A stretch of 64,000 nt of DNA, taken from the NCBI RefSeq assembly GCF_000152745.1, contig NZ_CH672428.1, forward strand, positions 1,629,251-1,693,250, written 5' to 3'. A program made the translations under genes and the position numbers. Below are positions 17,066 to 25,377 of this stretch, in pieces. Origin of the DNA: Oceanicaulis sp. HTCC2633 (GTDB lineage Bacteria > Pseudomonadota > Alphaproteobacteria > Caulobacterales > Maricaulaceae). The notes under the pieces were generated by a model. It worked only from the letters and a program-made list of their open reading frames with translations, was not told the DNA's origin and searched no databases. The first letter of the stretch is position 1. Every line of letters begins with the position of its first letter.

Positions 17066-18196
17066 ATGCATATCGCCGTACTCGCCGAAACCCGGGATGG
17101 AGAATCCCGGGTCGCAGCCACGCCTGACAGCGTCAAGGCGCTGATCAAGGCCGGAGCCGAGATCACGGTTCAGAAGGGCGCAGGCGAGCGCGCCGCCTAT
17201 ACCGACGCCGCCTACGAGGCCGCGGGCGCCAAGCTCGCCACCCGCGCCAACGCCGTCAAAGGGGCCGATGCGCTGTTCTGCGTGCGGCGCCCCGATGACG
17301 AGACGCTCAAGCGCCTGAAAGACGGCGCGGTGGTGATCGGGCTTCTGGAGCCGCATGGCGCGACGGAGTTCGCCCAGGCCTGCGCCGACGCCAAGGTCAA
17401 CGCGCTGGCGATGGAATATACGCCGCGAATCACCCGCGCGCAGGCCATGGACGCCCTGTCGAGCCAGTCGAACCTGTCGGGCTATCGCGCCGTCATCGAG
17501 GCGGCCGAGCTCTATGGCCGCGCCTTTCCCATGATGATGACCGCTGCAGGCACCATCGCCCCGGCGAAAGCCTTCGTGATGGGCGCCGGGGTTGCGGGCC
17601 TGCAGGCCATCGCCACGGCGCGCCGTCTGGGCGCGGTCGTCTCTGCGACCGACGTGCGTCCCGCCGCCAAGGAACAGGTGGGGTCTCTGGGCGCCAAGTT
17701 CGTCGCCGTCGAGGATGACGAGTTCAAGGAAGCCGAGACCGCGGGCGGCTACGCCAAGGAGATGAGCGACGACTACAAGGCCAAGCAGGCCGAGCTGGTC
17801 GCCAGCCACATCGCCAAGCAGGACATCGTCATCACAACCGCCCTCATCCCGGGGCGTCCGGCGCCGCGCCTGATCACCACGGCCATGGTCGAAAGCATGA
17901 AGCCGGGGTCCGTGATCATCGACATCGCCGCCGCCAATGGCGGCAATTGCGAGCTGACCGAAGCGGACAAGGTGGTCGAGCATAACGGGGTGAAGATCGC
18001 CGGTTTCACCAATCTGCCCGCCCGCCTGGCGGCCGATTCCAGCCAGCTTCTGGCCAAGAACCTCGTCAATCTCTTCCCACTCCTGGTGGGTGAGGATGCG
18101 GCGTTCGCCCCGCACTGGGATGACGAGGTCATCAAGGGCATGGCCCTGACCAGGGATGGCGCGATCATCCACCCCAGCCTGACGGGTGATGCGTAA
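17066..18196 (+). CDS. pntAA: NAD(P) transhydrogenase subunit alpha part 1
   Basis: This 376-residue soluble subunit has an alanine-dehydrogenase-like fold. Its N-terminus is typical (IAVLAETRDGESRVAATPDS) and the NAD(H)-binding motif GAGVAGLQAI lies near residue 172. It binds NAD(H) and, with PntAB and PntB, couples proton entry to hydride transfer from NADH to NADP+. The three-gene split is the Rhodospirillum/Rickettsia form rather than the two-gene E. coli form. It is the first gene of the operon; pntAB starts 60 bp later. Confidence 0.95.
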   Translation: MHIAVLAETRDGESRVAATPDSVKALIKAGAEITVQKGAGERAAYTDAAYEAAGAKLATRANAVKGADALFCVRRPDDETLKRLKDGAVVIGLLEPHGATEFAQACADAKVNALAMEYTPRITRAQAMDALSSQSNLSGYRAVIEAAELYGRAFPMMMTAAGTIAPAKAFVMGAGVAGLQAIATARRLGAVVSATDVRPAAKEQVGSLGAKFVAVEDDEFKEAETAGGYAKEMSDDYKAKQAELVASHIAKQDIVITTALIPGRPAPRLITTAMVESMKPGSVIIDIAAANGGNCELTEADKVVEHNGVKIAGFTNLPARLAADSSQLLAKNLVNLFPLLVGEDAAFAPHWDDEVIKGMALTRDGAIIHPSLTGDA

Positions 18197-18256
18197 TGGT
18201 TTGTCCCGCAAACCGCACTCACCACTTTCTGACCGCCCCCGCATACGGAGCCTCAC

Positions 18257-18589
18257 ATGGAAGCCGTTGATCCGATTATCTTTCGCCTGGCGATCTTCGT
18301 CCTCGCCGTTTTCGTGGGCTATTATGTCGTCTGGTCGGTGACCCCGGCCCTGCACACGCCCTTGATGAGCGTGACCAACGCCATCTCCTCGGTGATCATT
18401 GTCGGCGCGCTGATCGCCGCGGGCGCCACCGCGCTTGATCAGGCCGGGCAGTTCTCCAAGGGCGTCGGCGTGCTTGCGGTGATCCTCGCCAGCATCAACA
18501 TCTTTGGCGGCTTCATGGTCACCCAGCGCATGCTGGCGATGTACAAGAAAAAAGAAAAGCCGGCGGCCAAGCCGAAGGCGGAGGGCTAA
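18257..18589 (+). CDS. pntAB: NAD(P) transhydrogenase subunit alpha part 2
   Basis: This 110-residue membrane protein has three to four hydrophobic helices and a short, lysine-rich C-terminal tail. The pattern [17 protein letters not shown] is the conserved signature of the membrane part of the alpha subunit. It supplies part of the proton channel. It sits between pntAA and pntB; pntB starts 3 bp after its stop. Confidence 0.95.
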   Translation: MEAVDPIIFRLAIFVLAVFVGYYVVWSVTPALHTPLMSVTNAISSVIIVGALIAAGATALDQAGQFSKGVGVLAVILASINIFGGFMVTQRMLAMYKKKEKPAAKPKAEG

Positions 18590-18592
18590 GAC

Positions 18593-19999
18593 ATGTCAGC
18601 CAATCTCGCCGCAATCCTCTACATGGTCTCGGGCATCTTGTTCATCATGGCGCTTCGGGGCCTGTCGAGCCCGGAAACCTCCCGCCAGGGCAATTATCTG
18701 GGCATGGCCGGCATGGCCATCGCCGTGGGCACGACCCTGTTCTATGTCGAACTCGACGGGCTGGGCCTGCTGCTGATCCTGGGCGCGGTCGCCATTGGCG
18801 GCGGCATCGGCGCGGTCATCGCCCGGCGCATCCCCATGACGGACATGCCCCAGCTGGTCGCGGGCTTCCACTCGCTGGTGGGTCTGTGCGCCGTGCTGGT
18901 CGCCGCCGCCGCGCTCTATGAGCCGCACGCCTTCCACATCGCCACCGCCACCGGCAAGCTCAAGGGCCTGTCGCTCGTCGAGCTGTCGCTGGGAGTCGCC
19001 ATTGGCGCGATCACCTTCTCGGGCTCTGTGATCGCCTTCATGAAGCTGCAGGGCCTGATGAGCGGCGCGCCGATCGTCTTCAAGGGCCAGCACTGGCTGA
19101 ACCTCGCCATCGGCGTTGCGATCTTCGTCTTCATCACCTTCCTCACCGCCTCGGGCGGGGACGCCAAGATCGCGTTCTGGATCATCACGCTGCTGGCGCT
19201 GGTGCTGGGCGTGCTCCTGATCATCCCCATCGGCGGCGCGGACATGCCGGTCGTGGTGTCCATGCTCAACTCCTATTCGGGTTGGGCGGCTGCAGCGCTC
19301 GGCTTCACGCTTGAGAACACGGCGCTGCTGATCACCGGCGCGCTGGTGGGCAGCTCGGGCGCGATCCTGTCCTACATCATGTGCAAGGGCATGAACCGCT
19401 CCTTCATCTCGGTGATCCTGGGCGGCTTCGGCGCTGACCCGGCCTCCGCCGGCGCTGCGGCGGATGTGGACCGCACGGTCAAGCAGGGCTCGGCCGATGA
19501 CGCGGCCTTCATCATGAAGAACGCCGGCAAGGTCATCATCGTCCCCGGTTACGGCATGGCGGTGGCGCAGGCCCAGCACGCGCTCAAGGAGATGGCCGAC
19601 ACCCTCAAGGAAGAGGGCGTGGACGTGAGCTACGCCATCCACCCGGTGGCGGGGCGGATGCCCGGGCATATGAACGTGCTCCTGGCCGAAGCCCAGGTGC
19701 CCTATGACGAGGTGTTCGAGCTTGAGGACATCAATTCCGAATTCGCGACCGCCGACGTGGCCTTCGTGATCGGGGCCAATGACGTCACCAACCCCGCCGC
19801 CGAGGAAGATCCGGCCAGCCCGATCTATGGCATGCCGGTGCTGCAGGTGTGGAAGGCGAAGACGGTCTTCTTCGTCAAGCGCTCGCTCGGTTCCGGCTAT
19901 GCCGGCATCGAGAACCCGCTCTTCTTCCGGGACAACACCATGATGTTGCTGGGCGACGCCAAGAAGATGAGCGAAAGCATCGTCAAGGCGCTCGACTAG
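18593..19999 (+). CDS. pntB: NAD(P) transhydrogenase subunit beta
   Basis: This 468-residue protein has an N-terminal half of about nine membrane helices and a C-terminal NADP(H)-binding domain (about residues 290-468). That domain contains VIIVPGYGMAVAQAQ and the later GANDVTNPAAEEDP and RSLGSGYAGI motifs, which bind the NADP phosphate and ribose. It completes the proton-pumping transhydrogenase that supplies NADPH. The length is typical. A strong terminator follows 20 bp after the stop. Confidence 0.96.
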   Translation: MSANLAAILYMVSGILFIMALRGLSSPETSRQGNYLGMAGMAIAVGTTLFYVELDGLGLLLILGAVAIGGGIGAVIARRIPMTDMPQLVAGFHSLVGLCAVLVAAAALYEPHAFHIATATGKLKGLSLVELSLGVAIGAITFSGSVIAFMKLQGLMSGAPIVFKGQHWLNLAIGVAIFVFITFLTASGGDAKIAFWIITLLALVLGVLLIIPIGGADMPVVVSMLNSYSGWAAAALGFTLENTALLITGALVGSSGAILSYIMCKGMNRSFISVILGGFGADPASAGAAADVDRTVKQGSADDAAFIMKNAGKVIIVPGYGMAVAQAQHALKEMADTLKEEGVDVSYAIHPVAGRMPGHMNVLLAEAQVPYDEVFELEDINSEFATADVAFVIGANDVTNPAAEEDPASPIYGMPVLQVWKAKTVFFVKRSLGSGYAGIENPLFFRDNTMMLLGDAKKMSESIVKALD

Positions 20000-20018
20000 A
20001 GCCCGACAGACAATTGAG

Positions 20019-20055
20019 CGCCCCGCCCGGATCTCCGCGGCGGGGCGTTTTCTTT
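20019..20055 (+). terminator. rho-independent terminator of the pnt operon
   Basis: A 9-bp GC stem CGCCCCGCC/GGCGGGGCG (20019-20027 with 20039-20047) is followed directly by TTTTCTTT. It lies between the converging pntB and DMT transporter genes. Confidence 0.88.
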
Positions 20056-20930
20056 CAGGCCTTCACACTGACCGGCGCCTGAGCCGGTTTGCCCGAGCCG
20101 CCGCCCAGGGCGACACAGCCCATGACGATCAGTGCGCCCAGAATCTGAAGCGGGCTGAGCGCCTGGCCCAGCACGACCCAGCCCAGCAGCACTGCAGTGA
20201 GCGGGCTGAGAAAGCCCAGGGGCGTGATCGCCGCCGGCCCCAGTCGGGCAATGCCCCGGAACCATAGACAATAGGTCAAGGCGGCCCCCACCAGACCCAG
20301 CCAGACAAAGCCCGCCGCATGCGCCAGCGTGAGCGGCGGCAGAGCCGGCTCAACGAAAAGGGCCACCGGGAGTAGAAGCACGCCGCCTGCGGTCAACTGC
20401 CAGCCGGCAAAGGTCAGGGCTGAAACAGGCGGCTGCCAGCGGCGCGTCAGCACGGAGCCCATCGCCATCGCGACGGCGCCTACAAGCGCCGCAACAACGC
20501 CCACGCCATCAAGCTGGGCTTCCGGTCCCAGAACCAGCAGGGCGACGCCGCCAATTCCCGCGACCGCCGCGGTCAGATTGCGCGCGGTCAGCGACGTGCT
20601 GAGCAACAGGCTGGACAAATAGAGCACGATCAGCGGCTGGATCGCCCCCAGGGTCGCCGCAACGCCGCCCGGCAGGCGATAGGCGGCGATGAAAAGCGCG
20701 CTCCAGAACACGGAAAAATTCAGACCGCCCAGCACGAAAAGCCGCCCCAGCCAGCGGACGGGCGGGAGGCTGCGCGTCATCAGCATCAGGAGCAGGCCGG
20801 CCGGCAGGGCCCGCAACACTGCCGCTGTGAGCGGATACCCGTCGGGAAGCAGGTTCGTGGTGACCAGATAGCTGGTGCCCCAGATCATTGGCGCGCTGGC
20901 GGTAAGGGCGAGATCGAGCGAGCGGGACAT
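20055..20930 (-). CDS. EamA/DMT-family transporter
   Basis: This 291-residue protein has ten predicted membrane helices in two EamA repeats. It begins with LTASAPMIWGTSYLVTTNLL, typical of RhtA/YdcZ-like exporters. Family members move amino acids, nucleosides or drugs out of the cell; the substrate is not evident. The ATG at 20930 follows AGGAGGCGGTC. It is divergent from a marR gene, with two palindromic operators in the 77-bp gap. This strongly suggests that the MarR protein represses it and that a compound sensed by MarR is its substrate. Confidence 0.88.
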   Translation of the reverse strand: MSRSLDLALTASAPMIWGTSYLVTTNLLPDGYPLTAAVLRALPAGLLLMLMTRSLPPVRWLGRLFVLGGLNFSVFWSALFIAAYRLPGGVAATLGAIQPLIVLYLSSLLLSTSLTARNLTAAVAGIGGVALLVLGPEAQLDGVGVVAALVGAVAMAMGSVLTRRWQPPVSALTFAGWQLTAGGVLLLPVALFVEPALPPLTLAHAAGFVWLGLVGAALTYCLWFRGIARLGPAAITPLGFLSPLTAVLLGWVVLGQALSPLQILGALIVMGCVALGGGSGKPAQAPVSVKA

Positions 20931-20944
20931 GACCGCCTCCTGTT

Positions 20945-20989
20945 TATCTTGACGTCGAGATAGTTGCTCGCTGTCTTGACGTCAAGATA
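20945..20989. promoter_or_regulatory. two MarR-type palindromic operators and divergent promoters
   Basis: Two near-identical palindromes, TATCTTGACGTCGAGATA (20945-20962) and TGTCTTGACGTCAAGATA (20972-20989), are centred 27 bp apart. On the minus strand a TTGACG in the right site is 17 bp from a TATCTC in the left site. On the plus strand a TTGACG in the left site is 17 bp from TGTCTT in the right site. Each operator would therefore cover one promoter element in both directions. The promoter assignment is inference from spacing. Confidence 0.7.
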
Positions 20990-21007
20990 GATGGCTCTAG
21001 TTCTTCG

Positions 21008-21511
21008 ATGATGGATCAAGTCGACCGCATTCTCGCCCAATGGCATGCCGAACGTCCCGATCTCGATGTGGGGCCGATGGGCGTGTTCGGGCGGCTCAAG
21101 CGCCTCGCAGACCATCTGCAGGCCGAGATCGGCAGGGTCTATGCCGAGAACGGGCTGACCTTCGCAGCGTTTGACGTGCTCGCGACCCTGCGCCGGGCCG
21201 GTCCGCCCTATGCCCTCAGCCCGTCCGATCTCGTGAACTGGACGATGGTCACATCCGGCACGATGACGAACCGCATTGATCGTCTGGAGGAACAGGGCCT
21301 GATCGCGCGTCGCCCCAACCCTGAGGATGGCCGCAGCAATGTCGTTGCGCTCACCGATCAGGGCTTCGCGCTGATTGACCGCGTCATCGACGCTCATGTC
21401 GCCAACCAGCATCGCCTCATCGCTCAACTCCCAGAGGACTTGCGTGACGGACTTGAAGACGGTCTGCGCGCCTGGCTCGCGAGTTTCGAAACATCCCCTG
21501 GGCCGGAGTGA
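21008..21511 (+). CDS. MarR-family transcriptional regulator
   Basis: This 167-residue protein has a winged-helix domain in the centre. It includes SPSDLVNWTMVTSGTMTNRIDRLEEQG (helix-turn-helix, about residues 75-102) and the wing IARRPNPEDGRSNVVALT. MarR dimers bind palindromes and leave DNA when they bind phenolic or other small ligands. Two adjacent ATGs (21008, 21011) are possible starts. The divergent exporter gene and the operators between them make autoregulation and control of the exporter likely. Confidence 0.9.
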   Translation: MMDQVDRILAQWHAERPDLDVGPMGVFGRLKRLADHLQAEIGRVYAENGLTFAAFDVLATLRRAGPPYALSPSDLVNWTMVTSGTMTNRIDRLEEQGLIARRPNPEDGRSNVVALTDQGFALIDRVIDAHVANQHRLIAQLPEDLRDGLEDGLRAWLASFETSPGPE

Positions 21512-21622
21512 GGCTTTAGCGCCGCACCCGGCATTCTTTCCCGACCTGTCATAGGGCTTGTTGCTGGACTCTGCCCGCCCGCTCCGCCTTTCTGTCACAA
21601 ACGCCATAGGGGACACGGCGTG

Positions 21623-22621
21623 ATGGGGATGCAAGCAGGGATGGATCGCGCCGCGAGCTGGGGCGAAGCCGTCTGGCGCGTCTGGGAGGATGCGCCGGAA
21701 CCTGTGAGATATGGGGCCCTGTGTATCATCGCGATCTACGCAATCTGGCTGGTGCTGTTCTTCACCCAGCGCCGCATCCTCTATTTCACCGATCCGACCC
21801 GGATCCATCCGTCTGATTGCGAGCTGGACCGCACCGAGGAAACGGAACTCGGAACGCCGGACGGCCACACCCTGATCGTTTGGCGGGCGGATGCGAAGGA
21901 CGACGCCCTGCCCCACATCCTCTATCTGCATGGCAATCGGCGGGCCTTGTGGCGCCGGGCCCGGTTCTTTCGCCTGTTCATCGCGTCGGGCTGGGGTCTG
22001 AGCGCGCTCGCCCATCGCGGCTTTAACGGCTCGACGGGACGGCCCAGCGAACCGGCCAATGTGGCCGACGCCATTCTCGCCTTTGATGCGCTGGTCGCAG
22101 AGGGGATCAGGCCCGGGCGGATCGTGGTCTATGGCGAAAGCCTGGGGTCGGGCACGGCGGTGCAGCTGGCCGCAGCGCGCCCTGTGGGCGGGCTGATCCT
22201 GCACGCCCCCTATGACAGCTTTCGCGACATTGTCCGCTCGCGCACCGCCTGGCTGCTGCCGCGCGCCATCTTCCGGGAGAGGTACGACTCCATCCGCCAG
22301 ATCGGACAGGTGAAAGCCCCAGTCCTGTGGCTGCATGGGGACAAGGATCGCATCATTCCGCAGGGGCGCGGACGGCGGCTCTATGACGCCGCCCTGTCGA
22401 CGAAATACGCGGCCCTTGTGAAGGGGGCGAACCATTTCGGCATCTACACCCAGGCGGTCTTCAACCAGCATGTCCGCTTCTTCGCCGAAGCCTGCGCCAG
22501 CCTGAACGGGCAGGGTCGCCCTGGGCCCGAGATGAGCGTCATAGACCCCGTCCTGCCGAAAGAGGACGCCCACCCCGAACTGTCAAAGGGGCGCGTTCCC
22601 CTGGCTGGGAAACGGCGCTAG
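21623..22621 (+). CDS. membrane-anchored alpha/beta hydrolase (ABHD13/BEM46-like)
   Basis: This protein of about 332 residues has one N-terminal membrane helix (about residues 28-48, GALCIIAIYAIWLVLFF). A serine hydrolase domain follows with LHGNRRALWRRA, the nucleophile motif YGESLGSGTA, an acid in LHGDKDRIIP and the catalytic His in GANHFGIY. This is the layout of BEM46/ABHD13-type hydrolases, whose substrates are unknown. ATG 21623 has AGGGGA 9 bp upstream; a GTG at 21620 is equally in frame. The next gene follows within 9 bp. Confidence 0.85.
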   Translation: MGMQAGMDRAASWGEAVWRVWEDAPEPVRYGALCIIAIYAIWLVLFFTQRRILYFTDPTRIHPSDCELDRTEETELGTPDGHTLIVWRADAKDDALPHILYLHGNRRALWRRARFFRLFIASGWGLSALAHRGFNGSTGRPSEPANVADAILAFDALVAEGIRPGRIVVYGESLGSGTAVQLAAARPVGGLILHAPYDSFRDIVRSRTAWLLPRAIFRERYDSIRQIGQVKAPVLWLHGDKDRIIPQGRGRRLYDAALSTKYAALVKGANHFGIYTQAVFNQHVRFFAEACASLNGQGRPGPEMSVIDPVLPKEDAHPELSKGRVPLAGKRR

Positions 22622-22630
22622 CCTGATCTT

Positions 22631-23251
22631 ATGTCGTTTTACGAAACCCATATCCTGCCCCATCTGATCGGCTGCGCCTGCGGCGCGCCCCAGATCATGA
22701 AACAGCGCTCGCTTCTCGTGCCCAAGGCAGAAGGCCGGGTTCTGGAAGTGGGCTTCGGCGCCGGCCCCAATCTCAGCTTCTATGATCCCTCCAGGGTCAG
22801 CCGCGTCTTCGCGCTGGAACCGTCCGAAGGCATGCGGCGCAAGGCGCAGAAAGCAATCGCGGACTGTCCTGTGGCTGTCGAGCTGATGGACCTGCCTGGC
22901 GAGGCCATCCCGCTCGACGATGACAGCGTGGATACGGTGGTGCTGACCTATACCGCCTGCACCATTCCCGATGTGAACGCCGCCCTGGCCCAGATGCGCC
23001 GTGTCCTGAAACCCGGGGGACGCCTCCTGTTTTCCGAGCATGGCCTTGCGCCGGATACCGGCGTCCAACGCTGGCAGAAGATCATCGAACCGGTCTGGAA
23101 ACCCATTGGCGGCGGCTGTCATCTGACGCGACAACCGGACAAGCTCATCGAGGCGGCCGGTTTTTCCATCGCCGAGATGACAGCGGACTATCTGCCCAAG
23201 AGCCCGAAATTTGCGAGCTTCAACTATGCGGGCGTCGCCCTCATACGATAG
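22631..23251 (+). CDS. class I SAM-dependent methyltransferase
   Basis: This 206-residue protein has SAM motif I VLEVGFGAGPNLSFY (about residues 37-51), an acidic loop ALEPSEGM, the central TVVLTYTACTIPD, and RRVLKPGGRLLFSEHGL. This set matches the Methyltransf_11 family and the METTL7-like group in particular. The substrate is unknown. It starts 9 bp after the hydrolase and has only a weak ribosome-binding site, so coupled translation is possible. Confidence 0.87.
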   Translation: MSFYETHILPHLIGCACGAPQIMKQRSLLVPKAEGRVLEVGFGAGPNLSFYDPSRVSRVFALEPSEGMRRKAQKAIADCPVAVELMDLPGEAIPLDDDSVDTVVLTYTACTIPDVNAALAQMRRVLKPGGRLLFSEHGLAPDTGVQRWQKIIEPVWKPIGGGCHLTRQPDKLIEAAGFSIAEMTADYLPKSPKFASFNYAGVALIR

Positions 23252-23271
23252 GCGGGGGTGTCCGCCGCCTT
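23250..23271 (+). terminator. weak terminator-like hairpin after the methyltransferase
   Basis: AGGCGG (23250-23255) pairs with CCGCCT (23265-23270), followed by TTACAGTTTT. It overlaps the stop codon region. The 152 bp to the next gene show no other feature that I recognise. Confidence 0.35.
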
Positions 23272-23403
23272 TACAGTTTTATCTTCGGTCAATAACAGGG
23301 TGATACGCCTCTGAGGCGTCTGCCGGGCTGGCTCTGCGCCAGACCGGACGTCTACAATGATCCGTGCGCCCGTCTGGTCCGGCGTCTGAATGAGTGATGA
23401 CAC

Positions 23404-23910
23404 ATGGCGATGCTCTACAGCCACCCGTCCCGCATGGCGGCCTATAACACCTGGGCGAATGCACGCCTTTACGATGCGGCCACGGCGCTGACCGATTTCG
23501 AGCGCAAGCGGGATGTGAAAGCGTATTTCACCAGCCTGCACGGTACGCTCAATCATCTTCTCACGGCGGACCGGATCTGGCTCAAGCGCCTGACCGGCGA
23601 AGGCGAGGCGCCGGCCAAGCTCGACACGGTGCTGTTCGAGCAGTTCTCGGACCTGCGAGAGGCCCGCGAGGTCGAGGACAAGCGGCTGATGGACTATGCC
23701 GCGACGGTGAAACCCGAGCAGCTGGACGATATTCTTGAGTATGTGAACACGCGCGGCGAGGCCAAGGCCCTGCCGCTCGGCGTGGTCCTGACCCATGTGT
23801 TCAATCACCAGACCCACCATCGCGGTCAGGCGACCCATATCCTGCGCCAGCTGGGCGTGGCCGAGCCGCCCTCCCTCGACCTGCTGTATTTCGCCCTGCC
23901 GACGGCCTAG
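23404..23910 (+). CDS. DinB family protein
   Basis: This 168-residue four-helix-bundle protein has the metal-binding histidines of the DinB/YfiT family. One lies in SLHGTLNHLLTADRIW (about residues 43-58) and a pair in HVFNHQTHHRGQ near residue 140. Members are often thiol-dependent transferases or proteins of unknown role; some are induced by DNA damage. The start MLYSHPSRMAAYNTWAN is typical. Its stop overlaps that of the converging DUF1499 gene by 4 bp. Confidence 0.88.
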   Translation: MAMLYSHPSRMAAYNTWANARLYDAATALTDFERKRDVKAYFTSLHGTLNHLLTADRIWLKRLTGEGEAPAKLDTVLFEQFSDLREAREVEDKRLMDYAATVKPEQLDDILEYVNTRGEAKALPLGVVLTHVFNHQTHHRGQATHILRQLGVAEPPSLDLLYFALPTA

Positions 23911-24308
23911 CCGAGCTGCGCGCTCAGCGCGTCGAGCCAGGCCATGATGCGCTTTCGGTTCACGCCGATATCGGAATAGCCGATCACCGCCCGCGAATAG
24001 ATCGCCAGCGCCGAGCCGCCATCCGTCTCCATGGCCTCGGCCGTGATGTAGTCGGGGAACCGGAACAGTCTTGAGCGCTGCACCAGCTCGACCTGCCCCT
24101 CCGTCTCACGCACCAGCGTCACCCGGGGCTGTTCCAGCGCCAGCGCCTTGAAGCGCACCAGCAGGACCTCCGGCTTCACCTTGAAATGCGGGCTGATCTG
24201 ATCAGGCTGCGCGGAGGCGTCAAAGCCTTCTGGCAGGACCAGCCATCGACGCGGCCGCGCATCCGGTGCGAGTGTCGCAAAATCCAGCGGGAAGGGTCTG
24301 TCAGCCAT
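23907..24308 (-). CDS. DUF1499 family protein
   Basis: This 133-residue protein contains the DUF1499 pattern PRVTLVRETEGQVELVQRSRLFRFPDYI and ends with a region reading YSDIGVNRKRIMAWL, both conserved in this family of unknown function. I chose the ATG at 24308 because a strong AGGAGG lies 9 bp upstream; the frame stays open to 24359. No signal peptide is seen in this version. It is divergent from the ABC exporter genes. Confidence 0.82.
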   Translation of the reverse strand: MADRPFPLDFATLAPDARPRRWLVLPEGFDASAQPDQISPHFKVKPEVLLVRFKALALEQPRVTLVRETEGQVELVQRSRLFRFPDYITAEAMETDGGSALAIYSRAVIGYSDIGVNRKRIMAWLDALSAQLG

Positions 24309-24427
24309 GGCGGTTTTCCTCCTGCGCGATCCCGTCGCGCGCGATTCACCTGACCCCATTCGTAACTGGATTACACGCTCGCATCACCCTAAAGATGAAC
24401 CAAAGAGTTCGGGGAGCATCCAATCTC

Positions 24428-25375
24428 ATGACTGAGTACGCGCTTGAGGTCGAAGGCCTGAGCAAGACGTTCGGCGGCAAACCGGCCGTACAGGACGTGT
24501 CTTTCCAGGCCCGCAAGGGCGAGCTGACGGGCTTTCTGGGCCCGAACGGCGCCGGCAAGACCACAACCCTGCGCATGTCGCTGGGCGTGATCGTTCCAGA
24601 TAGCGGCGCCGTGAAGCTGTTCGGCCAGGCGCCCAACACGAAGAGCATGGACCGCGTGGGCTTCCTGCCCGAAGAGCGCGGCGTCTATCGCAAGATGACC
24701 GCCGAGGCCGTGATCGTGTTCTTCGCCCGGCTGAAGGGCCTGTCTGCGGGCGAGGCCCGCCGCCGGGCGCTGGTCTATCTTGAACGCTTCGGCCTCAAGG
24801 AAGCGGCGACCAAGAAGATCAAGGAACTCTCCAAGGGCATGGCCCAGAAGATCCAGATCATCTCCGCCATCATTCACGAGCCGGACTTCATCATCCTCGA
24901 CGAGCCGTTCTCCGGTCTGGACCCGGTCAACCAGGCCATGCTCGAGCAGGTGATCCGCGAGCAGGCCCAGGCGGGCCGCACCGTGCTGTTCTCCACCCAT
25001 GTGATGGAGCATGCCGAGCGCCTGTGCGATCGCATTGTGCTGATGGCGCGCGGCCGGAAGGTGTTTGACGGGCGCGTGGACGAAGCGCTGGCGCGCGTGC
25101 CCCGGCAAGTCACCCTGGGCGCGTCGGCCGGGTCAAACCTCGCCGAGGTCGTCTCGCCCATGGGCGAGATCGAGACGCTCGCGCCCGACGAGGATGGTTC
25201 AGCGAACCTGCTGCTCACGCTCAAGCCGGGCGTGGACGCCCAGGACGTGCTGCGCGCCTGTGTGCAGGCCGGCGTTCCCCTGACCCGCTTCGAGCCCCGC
25301 CGTCCCCATCTTCACGACGCCTTTGTCGCCCTTGTGGGCGAGGATGCGGTCGAAACACTCCGTCAGGAGGCCTGA
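24428..25375 (+). CDS. ABC transporter ATP-binding protein (NatA-type)
   Basis: This 315-residue ATPase has Walker A GPNGAGKTT (about residue 38), signature LSKGMAQK, Walker B FIILDEPFSGLDP and switch His in STHVMEH. A C-terminal domain of about 80 residues follows, as in sodium or drug exporters such as NatA. The signature deviates from LSGGQ but matches this subfamily. The ATG at 24428 follows GGGAGCATCC at some distance. The permease starts 2 bp after its stop, so the two form one exporter. Confidence 0.92.
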   Translation: MTEYALEVEGLSKTFGGKPAVQDVSFQARKGELTGFLGPNGAGKTTTLRMSLGVIVPDSGAVKLFGQAPNTKSMDRVGFLPEERGVYRKMTAEAVIVFFARLKGLSAGEARRRALVYLERFGLKEAATKKIKELSKGMAQKIQIISAIIHEPDFIILDEPFSGLDPVNQAMLEQVIREQAQAGRTVLFSTHVMEHAERLCDRIVLMARGRKVFDGRVDEALARVPRQVTLGASAGSNLAEVVSPMGEIETLAPDEDGSANLLLTLKPGVDAQDVLRACVQAGVPLTRFEPRRPHLHDAFVALVGEDAVETLRQEA

Positions 25376-25377
25376 TC

